Shown one piece after another: positions 1 through 10,490 of a stretch of 40,450 nt of DNA (the first letter of the stretch is position 1; every line of letters starts with the position of its first letter). Source of the DNA: CAZEYI01 sp964422855 (GTDB lineage: Bacteria; Patescibacteriota; Gracilibacteria; Absconditabacterales; Absconditicoccaceae); the NCBI GenBank assembly GCA_964422855.1, contig CAYRCS010000004.1, positions 1 through 40,450 of the forward strand, read 5' to 3'. Below the pieces are notes generated by a model. The model did not search any database and was not told where the DNA came from. It saw only the letters and a program-made list of their open reading frames with translations. The position numbers and the translations under genes are program-made.

Positions 1-2
1 TC

Positions 3-143
3 TACAAAGTTTTTGGGAAATATAGATACAACATCATCATCAAATGACCACAGGTTAGACAATTTATCGAGATCATATACAGTAAGTGTAAGTTGCAATC
101 TAGAGGATTTAAGGTGGACTGGAATGCTCAGAGCGTGGTGTAA
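3..143 (+). CDS. priA: C-terminal end of primosomal protein N' (PriA)-like helicase, cut by the window edge
   Basis: Only the last 46 residues are visible; the gene begins before the window. The frame ends in TAA at 141-143 and contains one in-frame TGA (45-47) read as glycine. The tail has a GKYRYNIIIKGP stretch followed by an amphipathic helix and a final KVDWNAQSV. PriA helicases, which restart stalled replication forks, end in the same way: a KYRY-type strand, ILLKG, a helix, then VDVDP-type residues. The TGA falls on the glycine of that KG motif. The match rests on a short piece recognised by pattern, so another protein with a similar tail cannot be excluded. A different frame is also open through this stretch but does not look like protein. 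Confidence 0.55.
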
Positions 144-171
144 TTGACTTTATATTTTTTTTGTATACAAT
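144..171 (+). promoter_or_regulatory. Possible sigma-70 promoter for the small membrane protein gene
   Basis: TTGACT at 144-149 and TACAAT at 166-171 are separated by 16 bases, immediately after the stop of the upstream gene. The predicted transcript would start about 45 bases before the ATG at 223. Confidence 0.45.
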
Positions 172-222
172 ACTTTTTTCAAACAAAAAAATCGGGGACA
201 GGATCCTGAACATGAAATAATT

Positions 223-456
223 ATGAAAAACACAATTGAAATATTAAAAGGCATAGGACTCCTCTTGGGAGCCTGTGGTATAACGATGATTGTCCTAACT
301 ATAAACCCAGGGACTATCCATCCTATATGGGATGTGAAAAACACCTTTGGCGGATATCTATTCGGGACAATCTTACTCATAGCCGCCATCGGTAGCTATG
401 CTAAAGCATGGTGGATACAAAAGCACCATAGAACAGAGTCGGCAATACAAGAGTAG
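223..456 (+). CDS. Small two-span membrane protein of unknown function
   Basis: A 77-residue protein ending in TAG. It has two hydrophobic segments, about residues 9-28 (GIGLLLGACGITMIVLTI) and 42-60 (GGYLFGTILLIAAIGSYA), joined by a short polar loop containing PGTIHPIWD, with a charged C-terminal tail (QKHHRTESAIQE). I do not recognise the family. All its glycines use GGN codons. The frame stays open upstream under code 25, but that part is better explained as the end of another gene plus a promoter, so the ATG at 223 was chosen. It is followed by a strong terminator, so it is probably transcribed alone. Confidence 0.7.
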   Translation: MKNTIEILKGIGLLLGACGITMIVLTINPGTIHPIWDVKNTFGGYLFGTILLIAAIGSYAKAWWIQKHHRTESAIQE

Positions 457-479
457 CTCAACTCTTGGTGACAAATCAT

Positions 480-513
480 AAAAAGGTCTTCCGTAATGCG
501 TGAAGACCTTTTT
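480..513 (+). terminator. Rho-independent terminator
   Basis: An inverted repeat (AAAAAGGTCTTC / GAAGACCTTTTT) with a 10-base loop ends in a T tract. It lies 23 bases after the small membrane protein gene. Confidence 0.85.
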
Positions 514-574
514 GTTTAGTTGTAATTTTGTTTTCTTTGCGTATAGGTTTAGCTATTTATTGTGTATTATAAAC

Positions 575-1201
575 ATGATCGACGCTATCGTCCAACGACT
601 TCTCCAGCTCATGCAAACTATCGGATATCCTGGTTTGGGATTGGCGATGTTTATAGAAAGCTTTTTTGCTCCTATACCTTCAGAATTGGTATTGCCTTTT
701 GCCTGATGGTTGGCTGCCGAATGACAGATGAATATATGGATAGCAATTATTGTATCATGAGTATGTGCATATTTGGGATCTCTCCCTTTCTATCTGATTG
801 GTTATCGAGGGAACGAACAGAAAATTGCAACGTTTATAAAAAAATATGGGAAATATTTTTTTATTACTGAGGCAGATGTCGATCAGGGATTTCGTTTTTT
901 TGAAAGATTTGGGAAGATGTTTGTGTTTTTTGGAAGATTGATACCTTTGGTCAGAACAGTGGTTTCCTTTCCTGCTGGAGCAGTGAAAATGGATTTTGTA
1001 CAATTTAGTGTACTCACACTCGGAGGGTCGTTGGTACGAAGCGCATTTCTTATCTGTGCCTGATACGCTTTTGGTGAAAATTATGCACAAGTACAAGTAT
1101 GGATGGGCAAATATGAACACGTGGTATTGCCGATTATTTTGGCTTGCATTATCGTTTGGATTTGACACAAGATATATAGAAAATTTTGGGGTAAAAAATA
1201 A
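575..1201 (+). CDS. DedA family (VTT/SNARE-associated) membrane protein
   Basis: A 208-residue polytopic membrane protein. DedA-family proteins are thought to act as lipid scramblases or proton-coupled transporters and affect envelope integrity. Hallmarks visible are the N-terminal ESFFAPIPSELVLPFAG re-entrant segment (about residues 27-44) with the acidic residue, and the FFGRLIPLVRTVVSFPAG motif (about 111-128) with the conserved GR and R. TGA is read as glycine at several sites, including the G after LPFA; under the standard code the gene would fall into fragments. The start is the ATG giving MIDAIVQRLL, with no Shine-Dalgarno sequence. It ends 25 bases before the lipoprotein gene and may be cotranscribed with it. 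The substrate cannot be told from sequence. Confidence 0.88.
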
Positions 1202-1226
1202 TTTTATATGCGTATCGTAAACACAA

Positions 1227-1763
1227 ATGTACACAAAAATTCTTATCGGAGCCAGTCTCTTATTACTCACTGCTTGTGGGGCTCCATCCAATACTGTAGA
1301 AACACAAACAGGGTCAGTAAATACAGGAGTAGCACAAGAAGAACAGGCATTTACTCAACTTACCGGGACTAAGGTATTTTTGATAGATTTGGAAAATTCT
1401 CTGAGTGGATCTGAAATATTGGGTTGTGGTGATGGACTAGCGTATCTGGGATACGATATGTCTGCTAGCCAAGATCCTGTCTATGATACCTTGGCAGAAC
1501 TACTGACGCTCAATCAAAACGACTATGCAGCTTCTGGATATTACAATAGTCTAGATAACGCTCAATTAACAGTCAATTCTCTATCAATAAATAATGGAGT
1601 CGCAGAAGTATATCTCAATGGAACGCTGAGCTTGGGTGGTGTCTGTGATAATCCAAGAGTCGTAGCACAATTAGAAAAAACACTGCTCCAATTTCCAAAT
1701 ATTACCAGCGTTGATATCTATATCAATAGCGAACCTTTGGCAGACTTCTTGAGCTTGCAATAG
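1227..1763 (+). CDS. Lipoprotein with GerMN domain
   Basis: A 178-residue exported protein. The N-terminus is a lipoprotein signal (ILIGASLLLLTACG) with a lipobox LTAC, giving Cys17 as the predicted lipidated residue. A Thr/Asn/Gln-rich linker follows, then a C-terminal domain of the GerMN type: DTLAELLTLNQNDYAASGYYNS, then a strand with NNGVAEVYLNG, a VCDNPRVVAQLEKTLLQFPNI helix and VDIYINSEPL (each quoted loosely). GerMN domains occur in spore-germination and other envelope proteins of diverse bacteria; here the role is probably envelope-associated. No TGA glycine is used despite about 15 glycines. There is no evidence of sporulation genes nearby. Confidence 0.85.
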   Translation: MYTKILIGASLLLLTACGAPSNTVETQTGSVNTGVAQEEQAFTQLTGTKVFLIDLENSLSGSEILGCGDGLAYLGYDMSASQDPVYDTLAELLTLNQNDYAASGYYNSLDNAQLTVNSLSINNGVAEVYLNGTLSLGGVCDNPRVVAQLEKTLLQFPNITSVDIYINSEPLADFLSLQ

Positions 1764-1872
1764 TTTTGCAACCTTGTCAAGCCATTTTGTAGTATCAAAT
1801 ACATAGTTTCTTTGCTTTTTGTGTGAGGTTTTGTAGATTGAAGTCATATCTTTTCTATCCTCCGAACTATCT

Positions 1873-3936
1873 ATGTTAGAACACATACATGATGTCGTCT
1901 ATGATACCGATTATACCAAACTCATAGAAGATGGCTGATATCCTCTGCTATCCGACAAAAAAACTATACAAAAAGTTATCAAACCAAAAACTGCGGGCAA
2001 GTGATTGAGTGTTTTGGTAGATTCGTTTTTTGCGTTTATATTTCCGAGTACCAAGAAGAAAGAATCAACAACTGACAAAAATACTCCCGAAAAAAAGACA
2101 GATACTTTGATCAATCGCAAAGACCTCAGAGAACAAGTCAAAGATATACTTATGTTGCCAGACGAACAATACAATGACAAACTTCTCGGTGGCGAACTCA
2201 GACAATTTATCGTGGAAGTAGAAAAACACTATAGTTCTACGATTACTGACTACAAAACACACATTGCTCCTTCATACTGGGAGGTAAAATCTACTCTTTT
2301 CAATCTTTCGGGGATGTTGGGGAGAACGTATTATGCCCAGAGTTATCCATCCTATATCGATGCTCTGTGGACCAGAGATATATTTTCGTTTCATGCTAAG
2401 TGGGATATGAGTTTCTTCATATATCCAGAAGATGATGGCGCTATCCAGTCTATGCTCAAGCAAAAAGCCACCCAGCTCAAGGCTGAGATCAACGAAGCCA
2501 TGCAAAAAGGTATAACACTCGATACTGAAGTAGAACAGCAATATAGAGATGTAGATATGATCAGACAAAAACTTACTACGCGTGAGGAAAGATATTTTGA
2601 AACATGATTTTATGTCAATCTCTACAACGAAGACGAAAAAGCACTCAAAGAAGAAAGCAAAAAATTTGAACAAAAAATAGCTGGGTATGGTATCCGTGCC
2701 AAAAATGCTGTCCAGAGAATGGATGAAGGATTTATCACATCATTGCCACTGTGTGTGGATGATCTTGGTATCGTCAGAAGTGCTGTGACATCATCGTTGG
2801 CGGGTAGTTTCCCATTTGTGGCTGATGATCTTGTCGCTGATACAGGGATATTGTATGGAGTCAATACACAAACTTGAGGACTTGTTATTTTTGATAGATT
2901 TGATTCGAAGTTGGAAAATATGAACAGTGTGGTACTAGCAACATCAGGTGCTGGTAAATCATTTACGGTCAAACTTGAAGCACTCAGATATATCCTCTCA
3001 TGAATTGATGTGATCGTGATCGATCCTGAAAATGAATACAAAGCATTGTGTGAAAAAGTCTGATGAACATACGTCAATATAGCAACTAATTCACAGCAAT
3101 TTTTGAATCCTTTTGATATGCCACCAGCTATCGAGGATGTGGAATATGGACCTGGAGATCTCTTAAGAAGTCATATCATGAATCTGATCGGCATGGTCCA
3201 ATTGCTTGTAGGACAGCTCTCTGCAGAAGAAGAAGCGTTGCTCGATAAAGCATTGCAAAGTACCTATACGCTCAAAGGGTTTTCATTTGAGGCGTCAAAT
3301 TATGATGGCAAACAGCCTCCACTTATGGAAGATCTCATGAACATATTGCAGGGTATGGATGGCGGAGATAGTATCGCACTGAGATTGAGTAAATACGTTA
3401 CAGGAACATTTGGGAAAATATTTAACAAATATACTAACATAGACATCAACAATGCGATGACGGTATTTAGTATTAGAGATCTAGAAGAAGCACTCAAAAA
3501 TCCAGCCATGTACAATGTCTTGAACTTTATATGGACCAAAATCAGAGCTCGTAAGAAAAAAAGATTGCTTGTGGTGGATGAAGCCTGGATATTGTTGCAA
3601 AACGATGTATCTGCGAACTTCTTGTTTAGTATCACCAAGAGAGCGAGAAAATATGGAGTTGGTATCACGACTATATCACAAGATATTGAAGATTTTGTGA
3701 GAAGTAAATATGGGAAACCGATTATATCAAACTCAGCCTTGCAAGTATTGTTAAAACAATCGACAACCTCGATCAAATCGCTCAATCAACTCTTGGGTCT
3801 ATCAGCTACCGAACAGCAAAGACTAGTAGCGTGTGGTGTCTGAGAATGACTTATATTTGCAGGTACACAACATGTAGGAGTCAAGATATTGGCTTCTGCT
3901 TCAGAAAAACAATTTATTACTACCGACGTCAAATAA
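1873..3936 (+). CDS. VirB4/TrbE-type type IV secretion ATPase
   Basis: A 687-residue protein with the VirB4 layout: an N-terminal domain (about 1-340) and a C-terminal RecA-like ATPase. Walker A is ATSGAGKSFTVK at about residue 355-366, followed by VIVIDPENEY, and Walker B is LLVVDEAW at about 565, then a TTISQD motif typical of VirB4. In conjugation and secretion systems this hexameric ATPase powers pilus biogenesis and transfer at the inner membrane. TGA encodes glycine at several positions, for example between FET and FYV and in the KVGG-T turn. The start at 1873 gives MLEHIHDVVYDTDY. It lies 22 bases upstream of a polytopic membrane protein gene and then a pilin-like gene, matching the conserved T4SS-like blocks found in Patescibacteria. 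Confidence 0.88.
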
Positions 3937-3958
3937 CTTTATCTGTCAGTCAGGGTGT

Positions 3959-5017
3959 ATGCGCGAATCACAAGGTATGAGCAATAAGATACAATTGGGA
4001 CTGTCTGCAGTTATGTTTTTTGCACCACTGGTACAAAATATCCTCAGATCACCAACATTGGAGCTCAGCGAAGAAGACACATTGTTTGTGCAATGATATG
4101 TACGCTATGGTTATGTTACGATCGTCATGCTGCTCCTGAGTATATGAGGGACTATAGCATATTATTTTTCGCCGATAGAATTGCTGTATTGGATACATAC
4201 TTTTTGTATTTTTGTTCTCTTTATACTCTTGGTCGCTGGGACAATAGGCGTGGTAGTAAATTTTCATGTACTCCAATTTGGATCGACACATCAGATACAC
4301 CCACAAAGAGTGCAAGAACAAAGTTCTACAATAATCCCAGCCTTTGCTCCATTGTATAATATATACTTGCGATATAAGTTGCATACTTTTGATACGCCTT
4401 TCTGGTGGGCAAAAGAATCTATCTTGTGGTGGTGATGCTTTACATTGATTAGTATCATATTTGCTAGTCCTCTGCTTAGTAGCTTTGTCTTTATTGTGAT
4501 GGTGCTTAGATTGGCTACTCTCACCTATGGTATGGATTATTTTTCTGCGAGTATGAGACAAGAATTACAAAATCTCTTTCGTGTCAATCCTGAGGAAATA
4601 CGAGCGTATATATTGGCAGCTATCAATAGAGCATATGCTTTGATCAACAAAAATACTGTCCAGGAAACATATACAGAGCTTGTAGAAAAACATAAAGCTA
4701 CTTATATGAAACTTGTCACTATACAACAACAAAAAGAATATAGTGTACGAGCTGAATGGATTGTGGGTTTGCTTATAGGAACTCTCATTGTATATAGTAC
4801 GATAGTGCATGGTTGACTTTGATTGGGCGTGTTGGTTGGTGTATTGTTAGTATGAAGATATGGTGTGATGGCATACTTTTGGAAGCACATACCTCACCTC
4901 CCTCTTGCCAAAGAAATAGTAGACGCAAGTATATGGATAGCCGTTAACAAAAAAAACATACTCAATACATTCTATCATTTTATCAGACCAAGCAAATGAT
5001 GAAACTGAAACGTCTAG
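3959..5017 (+). CDS. Polytopic membrane protein of the type IV secretion-like block
   Basis: A 352-residue protein with hydrophobic spans near residues 14-30, 48-67, 72-95, 160-185 and 265-300 (two spans separated by a TGA-coded glycine pair). A soluble helical segment rich in Glu, Gln and Lys lies between about 190 and 260. I do not recognise a family. Its position between the VirB4-type ATPase and the pilin-like protein suggests an inner-membrane channel or assembly component, comparable in position to VirB6 or VirB8; this is inference from context. Under code 25 it ends at TAG 5015-5017 and overlaps the next gene start by 22 bases; the last residues (KGGNGNV) are encoded by the overlap. 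TGA is used repeatedly for glycine. Confidence 0.75.
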
Positions 5018-6306
5018 GAATCGTACTCACCTGTATGACGATCTTTCTGTGACAGTATACTTTTGCTGCTATAGATCTGGCTATACAGAGCATATCTATG
5101 CAAAATGGAGACAATACTGTATGACAATTCTCAACTCCTCTCATCACGGTTGTTGTAGAAAATGTTGGGACTGACGATGTTAATAATGGTAACAATCCTG
5201 TCGCTCCTGGCTTTGTAAGATGTCAGTATGGTAGTGATGAAGTATTTAGTTCCAATCCTCTAACATCGCTATTTATTGCTGGCAATGGTATACGCGCCTT
5301 TGCAAATATGGGATTGGACAATGAGACAACTCAGACTATAGGTGCTAAGACAGTTACATGTACTGTCAATCCAGGTGGCGTTACTTTTGCGGAAGCATCG
5401 AGTGATCTCGCCAACAATACGATGACTCTCACCTTTACTGTCGAGCAAATGTCCCAAGGGAGATTTGATACTGCTCTAGATAGATCTATAGAACCGATAC
5501 AAACAAATCTCGATGTTGCACAACTACAAATAGGGCCTACTGGAATATTTAATTTTATCGTCGATAAGGCACTTTGAATTGTTGTGCCACTGATTATCAT
5601 AGCGGGCGTGATTATAGCGATGCTTGGATTCTACAAACTCATGTTTGCTGACGGAGATGAAGAAATAAAGACTGGCATGAATTATATTATATGGGGAACG
5701 GTGGGTATCATTATTATGATGAGCGCAAATTATATAACCAACATTATCTTTGATGGAGTATTTTCTGGTGGCGACCTGACTGTATTTAATGGGGCAACTG
5801 CTGTACAAATAATTTACGACAGCATCGTCTTCCCTTTCCTCAAAATGGCTATATATATAGTTATTGGCATTATGTTTGTCATGCTTTTGACTCGTGTATT
5901 TAAGTTTGTTCTATCTCCATCTGATGAAATCAAAAACCAATCGGTTACTATCATCGTATGGAATACTGTCTCTATCTTAATCATACTCATGGCCAAGCAA
6001 TTGGTAGAATTTGTCTATGGCAAAAAGGATGATGTTCTCAACCAAAATGCACAAAACTTGGGTGAATTTGGAGGTGGTATACTGACTAATAATCTGCCAA
6101 TACTTTATGATATCTTGAATCGAGTTCTCTGATTGGCTGCGTTTATAATACTTGTCCTCATTATTATTCAGAGTTATATGCTTTTGACCAAACCAGATGA
6201 CGAAGAAGCGCTGACCAAAATCAAAGGCACTATATGATATGCATTTCTCGGACTAGTAGTTATCGGTACTGGCTATGTGATTACTAATTTCTTGTTGTTT
6301 AATTAG
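4996..6306 (+). CDS. Exported protein with three tandem VirB2/TrbC-pilin-like hairpins
   Basis: A 436-residue protein. A signal peptide (about residues 1-25, ending TFAA) is followed by an extracytoplasmic beta-rich domain (about 26-190; strands such as FSTPLITVVVENVG resemble a CARDB-like Ig fold). Then come three similar membrane hairpins at about 193-250, 274-345 and 370-436. Each has a hydrophobic span, a short acidic/lysine loop (ADGDEEIKTG; LSPSDEIKNQ; TKPDDEEALTKIKG) and a second span. This loop and two-span layout is that of the T4SS pilin (VirB2/TrbC-like) family in Patescibacteria, normally present once per protein. TGA encodes the first glycine of two hairpins. Two adjacent ATGs (4996, 4999) are possible starts. 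It is the last gene of the VirB4 block. Confidence 0.75.
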
Positions 6307-6382
6307 GCTAGGGTAAAGCAATTTGCATTTGGATGACAAATCTCTATCCTCAGAGATACATGTTTATTTTTTTGTTGAATCC

Positions 6383-6610
6383 ATGCTTCGCATCGTACTT
6401 ATTATCGCTTTGGTTATATCAGGTCTTATTGCTGCTGGCAGCATCCTCCTTACATCACCAAAAGGTGGTCTTGGACTAGGATTGGGTGGGATGGCCAACG
6501 CTGGAGAATATGGTAGCAGAAAAAGTCTAGAAGCTACATTTAAAAAATCGGCTCTTATTAGTGGTATCATATTTATCGTCATAGCATTGTTTTTACCTTT
6601 TGCCGCGTAG
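6383..6610 (+). CDS. secG: Preprotein translocase subunit SecG
   Basis: A 75-residue protein with the SecG plan: a first membrane span (LRIVLIIALVISGLIAAGSI), a glycine-rich cytoplasmic loop (LGLGLGGMANAGEYGSRKS) and a second span near the C-terminus (ALISGIIFIVIALFLPFAA). SecG assists SecYE in protein export. The frame extends 20 residues upstream, but MLRIVLI fits SecG length and topology better than the longer start. No TGA codes for any of its many glycines. The next gene starts 7 bases after the stop, so the two are probably cotranscribed. Confidence 0.88.
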   Translation: MLRIVLIIALVISGLIAAGSILLTSPKGGLGLGLGGMANAGEYGSRKSLEATFKKSALISGIIFIVIALFLPFAA

Positions 6611-6617
6611 GCTCATC

Positions 6618-8675
6618 ATGATTTCTCGGCTTCATGGTCATCGAAGACACTATATTCGATACATTTTTTGGTGCATTGTTTGTTTTTGGTTGTTTGTGAC
6701 TGGTTTTGTGAGTTACAAATACTTCCTATCTACAGCTAGTTCTGAAGTAAGTAAGGGAGGTACTTTTGTAGAGTGAATCTTTTGATCTACTGCATTTTTG
6801 CCATATATCGGTAATTCTCAGGAAAACTACTTCTATCAGGGTATGTTGTTTGATGCATGTATGCAATTTACTTCTACCGAAGGACAGACAACTTTCTCTA
6901 ATAATCTATGTGTGGTCAATACCAAAGACAATCAGACATATACCGTCAAATTACAAGACGGACACATATGGTCTGATGGTACTCCCGTAACTATAGATGA
7001 CGTATATTTCACATACAATGATATCATCAAGAACAATATGTGGCAGCTTACCAATCTCACATCATATAAAGATGTGGTGCTTGAAAAGACGCCAAACAAT
7101 ACTCTGAAAATCAGTTTTGCTAAGAAGTCCGTGGATAATAGTTTGTTTTTTGCCCAATTTATCTTGCCAAAACATATTCTAGCAAACAGTGACTTTGCCT
7201 ACTATACAGATAGTTTTGCAAGCGACCCTGTCTATACAAACTGTGCTGCTATCAAAGCACAAGATACGGATGATTATAGTCTCGTTTTTGATCTCAAAAA
7301 CTGTACTGACTCAAATATCTGATTTTATCAGATCAAAAATTTGGAATCATACGAACAGTTTGTTAGCAATACACCTAGTCCAAGCGCTAGTATTATCGAT
7401 GCATATATCTGACATGGGCAGTTGTCTGGTTATATAACCAAAGACCTTATATCCAACAATTATGTGACGCTATTTTTCAATACAAAGTCTGAGAAACTTG
7501 GAGTCAGATCAAGAAGGGCTCTAGCTGGCTTGATCCAATGACAGTTTTACTCGCCCTTAGTTATTGACTATATAGCTAAAGATCAGTGGATATTTGATAA
7601 GTTTGCTTCTACAGGATGAGATGTCTGATCGTTTCTGCAACGTATCGGATGAGACTCCTCTCTCACGATTAAGGACTTGGAAGATAGTGGAGTTAAACAA
7701 CTCTCTGGAAATACGATACAGTTCTTGGAAAAGGTAAGAAAGTATTCATTTTATACTGATGGCAAAAAAGATATTACCCTCCAAGCAATAACAAATGGAG
7801 ACTATGATAACTTATGACTACAGATCAACAAAAAGGATATTGGCAAATTCAAAACTTTCTCCAAAGAAAAGAAAGAATGACGACATAAACTGAGTGCAAG
7901 TTCATTTGCCTCTGGCGCCAATACTATAGTCATATATACAAAGAATAAGGAAAATAAAAATATTAATATCTGATCTATCACCTACTATGTAGTCGATACC
8001 TCCGCCTTAAGTAATACAACAAGCCAATCTGATAACACTATCACGCTCGTGTATCAAAAAAATCCTATCAGTAATTTTGTAGTTTTGCAGATCAAACAAA
8101 TCATGCTCGAAGCATGAGTGCTTTGACAGTTTGTCTTTGTCTGATACGATACATCTAGTGAATTGGAAGGGAAGCTGTTGACTAATGAATATGACATAGC
8201 GCTCATGAATATAAGCAAGGGGCTTAGAAAAGATATTAGCCCTATCCTCAGATCTTCGGAACCACAAATCAACCCATCGCAGTATACTAATCCTCAGTTT
8301 ATATCTCTGTTTGATCAATATATACAGAGTACTACGTCCAATAGTGCCGTCCGCAATCAACTCCAATGACTCTACACCAGAGATGTGCCATTTATCATCT
8401 TGGGTAAGGAAATCAAAAAACTCCAACTCAGACAGTATGTCTATGATAAAATGCAGCCATATTTTTCTGGGAAGATATATGAGCATAACTGGAGAGATCT
8501 GATATACAAACATCTTGTTTTGACTAGTGGAGTCCGTATAGATATCCAGAAGACCGGTGGTACGGCTGGGTTTATAAATTTTGTGTGGAGTAATGTGTGG
8601 AATAAGATACACAATACTACAGACCAAGAAACTGGTGCAGTAGCAACTGGCACTCTCCTAGAAGAAGGATTTTAA
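6618..8675 (+). CDS. ABC-type peptide/oligopeptide substrate-binding protein (SBP family 5)
   Basis: A 685-residue protein anchored by one N-terminal membrane span (about residues 15-32). It then shows the SBP_bac_5 (OppA/DppA) pattern: GGTFVEGIFGS, a region with DGHIWSDGTPVTIDDVYFTY (about 115-133) typical of the family's conserved domain start, SLVFDLKNC, and a later VTLFFNT-K segment followed by the RRALAGLI helix. It would capture peptides or other solutes outside the membrane; no permease or ATPase genes are next to it, so it may serve an unlinked transporter or have another role. TGA glycines are frequent. It is longer than E. coli OppA by about 140 residues. Neighbours are secG upstream and an M50 protease downstream, all closely spaced. 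Confidence 0.85.
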
Positions 8676-8690
8676 TATACCATCGTACAT

Positions 8691-9341
8691 ATGGATATCG
8701 TCCATATCATATCATTGAGCATCATCTTGGCTGTATCGATAGGTTTGCACGAATATGCACATGCCTGGACATCTTTTCGTCTTGGTGATCCGACGCCGAA
8801 ATTACAATGAAGGCTCACGCCCAATCCCCTCGCCCATTTGGATCCTATCGGGTTTTTGCTTATATTCATCATAGGGTTCGGTTGGGGGAAACCAGTACAG
8901 ATCAATCCGACGTATTACAAAAATCCTAAACAATGAGAACTCCTCGTAGCGCTTGCTGGTCCAGCTACAAATATATTGCTTACGATCATTTGAATTCTCG
9001 TCTTGCTCATCTATAGTAGAATTGTAGGATATACACTAACAGATATATTTGCTCAGAGTCATGATATGGTGACGCAGTTTTGGATGACCTTTGGCTATAT
9101 CAATGTGGCATTGGCTGTATTTAATATGCTACCTATCCCCCCATTGGATGGATTTAGGTTGGTCAAAATGTTTGCTCCAAGTGTTGCAAGATTGTTTGAA
9201 CAGTATGCACAATACATTGCTATCATATTTCTGGTGCTTATACTCTTGCCAGGGACAGGATTGATAGGACACTTTATATCTAGCGTCAGCAGTACTATAT
9301 TTACTGTCATCTATACACTTTTAAGTCATCTCGTATACTAA
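8691..9341 (+). CDS. Site-2 protease family (M50) zinc metallopeptidase
   Basis: A 216-residue membrane protein. The zinc-binding HExxH is HEYAH at about residues 19-23 in the first span, and the third ligand motif is NMLPIPPLDG at about 145-154. The LQGRLTPNPLAHLDPIG stretch (about 38-55) is the family signature, and its first glycine is encoded by TGA. S2P-type proteases cut membrane proteins within the bilayer and often act in regulated signalling. The sequence is typical of the short YwhC-like subgroup without PDZ or CBS domains. It starts 15 bases after the peptide-binding protein gene and ends 3 bases before prfA, so these form an operon. Confidence 0.92.
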
Positions 9342-9344
9342 ATC

Positions 9345-10415
9345 ATGCTAGATACACTATTATCGATCGAGAAGAGATATTTGGAGACGAGAGAACAGCT
9401 TATGGAGCCTGCTACTTTGGCCGATAACAAAAAAGTAACCTTGCTCAATAGAGAACTCAGAAAATGACAGAAATTATTTGATCTCATCCAAGAATACAAA
9501 AAATATACCAAGCAATTGGAGGAATCCAAAGAACTCATCGCTGCCAACGAAGACGCTGAGATGGTCGAAATGGCCTTGGAAGAAAAAAATATCGCTGAAG
9601 AGAAAATACCAGAATTGGAAAAAGCAATTACAGTAGAACTCTTGCCCAAAGATCCCAATGATGACAAGAACATCTTCTTGGAAATCAGACCAGCGGCAGG
9701 TGGTGATGAAGCCTGATTGTTTGCTGCAGAATTGCTTAGGATGTACCTTGCATATGCGCAGAAAAAATGATGGAAGCCAGAGATCGTTGAAGAAGCGATG
9801 AATGACGTCGGTGGTTTAAAATTCGCCATGGTCAAGATATCAGGTGAAAGCGTCTACTCAGTGATGAAATTTGAAAGTGGTGTGCATAGAGTCCAGAGAA
9901 TACCCGATACCGAAGCAAATGGGAGAGTACATACATCTACCGTAACGGTTGCCGTGATGCCGGAAGCTGAAGATGTAGATATCCACTTGGAAGCCAAGGA
10001 TGTGGAGATGGATACCATGGCTGCCTCATCATCTGGTGGACAAAATGCCAACAAAAATCAGACTGGAGTCAGACTCAGACATATCCCATCGGGGCTTATC
10101 GTATTGATTGCAGATAGTAAGTCACAGTTGCAAAATAAAGAAAAAGCATGGGCAGTACTCAAAGCCAGACTCTTCCAGATCGAATTGGACAAGAAGATGG
10201 CTACAGAGAAAGAACTCAGAGGAAACCAGATCGGTAGTGGAGATAGATCAGAAAAGATCAGGACCTACAACTTCCCGCAGGACAGAGTAACTGACCATCG
10301 TGTCAAAGAATCATGGTCCAACATCCCAGCCATTATGGCAGGAGATATCCAGGATATCATCGACAAGATGATTGTCGAAAATCAAGCGATGCTTATGGAA
10401 GCAAGTAAGAAGTAA
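9345..10415 (+). CDS. prfA: Peptide chain release factor 1 (RF1)
   Basis: A 356-residue class I release factor, normal RF1 length. It has the RF1 anticodon tripeptide PxT as PDT in HRVQRIPDTEANGRVHTS (about residues 185-202), which recognises UAA and UAG. RF2 would carry SPF here. The catalytic GGQ is present in AASSSGGQNANKNQTG (about 227-242), though the usual residues after GGQ (HVN) are NAN. In a code-25 organism RF2 must be absent because it would terminate at UGA, so this is expected to be the sole stop-codon decoder. TGA is read as glycine within the gene itself, for example in REL-RKGQKL and DEAGLFA. It starts 3 bases after the M50 gene. Confidence 0.96.
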
Positions 10416-10427
10416 AACGAACTTCTA

Positions 10428-10455
10428 TTGACTTTTTAAAAAAATGATATATACT
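10428..10455 (+). promoter_or_regulatory. Sigma-70 promoter for the small glycine-rich gene
   Basis: TTGACT at 10428-10433 and TATACT at 10450-10455 are separated by 16 bases. The 5' leader to the ATG at 10491 would be about 28 bases and is A/T-rich without a Shine-Dalgarno sequence. Confidence 0.6.
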
Positions 10456-10490
10456 CCAATTGTTATTTTATATTATAAATGATAATATAA

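Noticed and set aside
1..456. One continuous frame-1 reading frame from the window edge to 456
   Set aside because: It is open only because TGA is sense. The first 143 bases fit a PriA-like C-terminus in another frame, and a promoter lies between that gene and the ATG at 223.
5584..6132. A separate gene starting inside the pilin-hairpin protein
   Set aside because: The apparent start only follows a TGA that encodes glycine; the frame continues from the signal peptide at 4996 through to 6306.
1873..6306. Integrative or conjugative element
   Set aside because: No relaxase, integrase, attachment repeats or flanking tRNA is visible; the VirB4 block sits among housekeeping genes.
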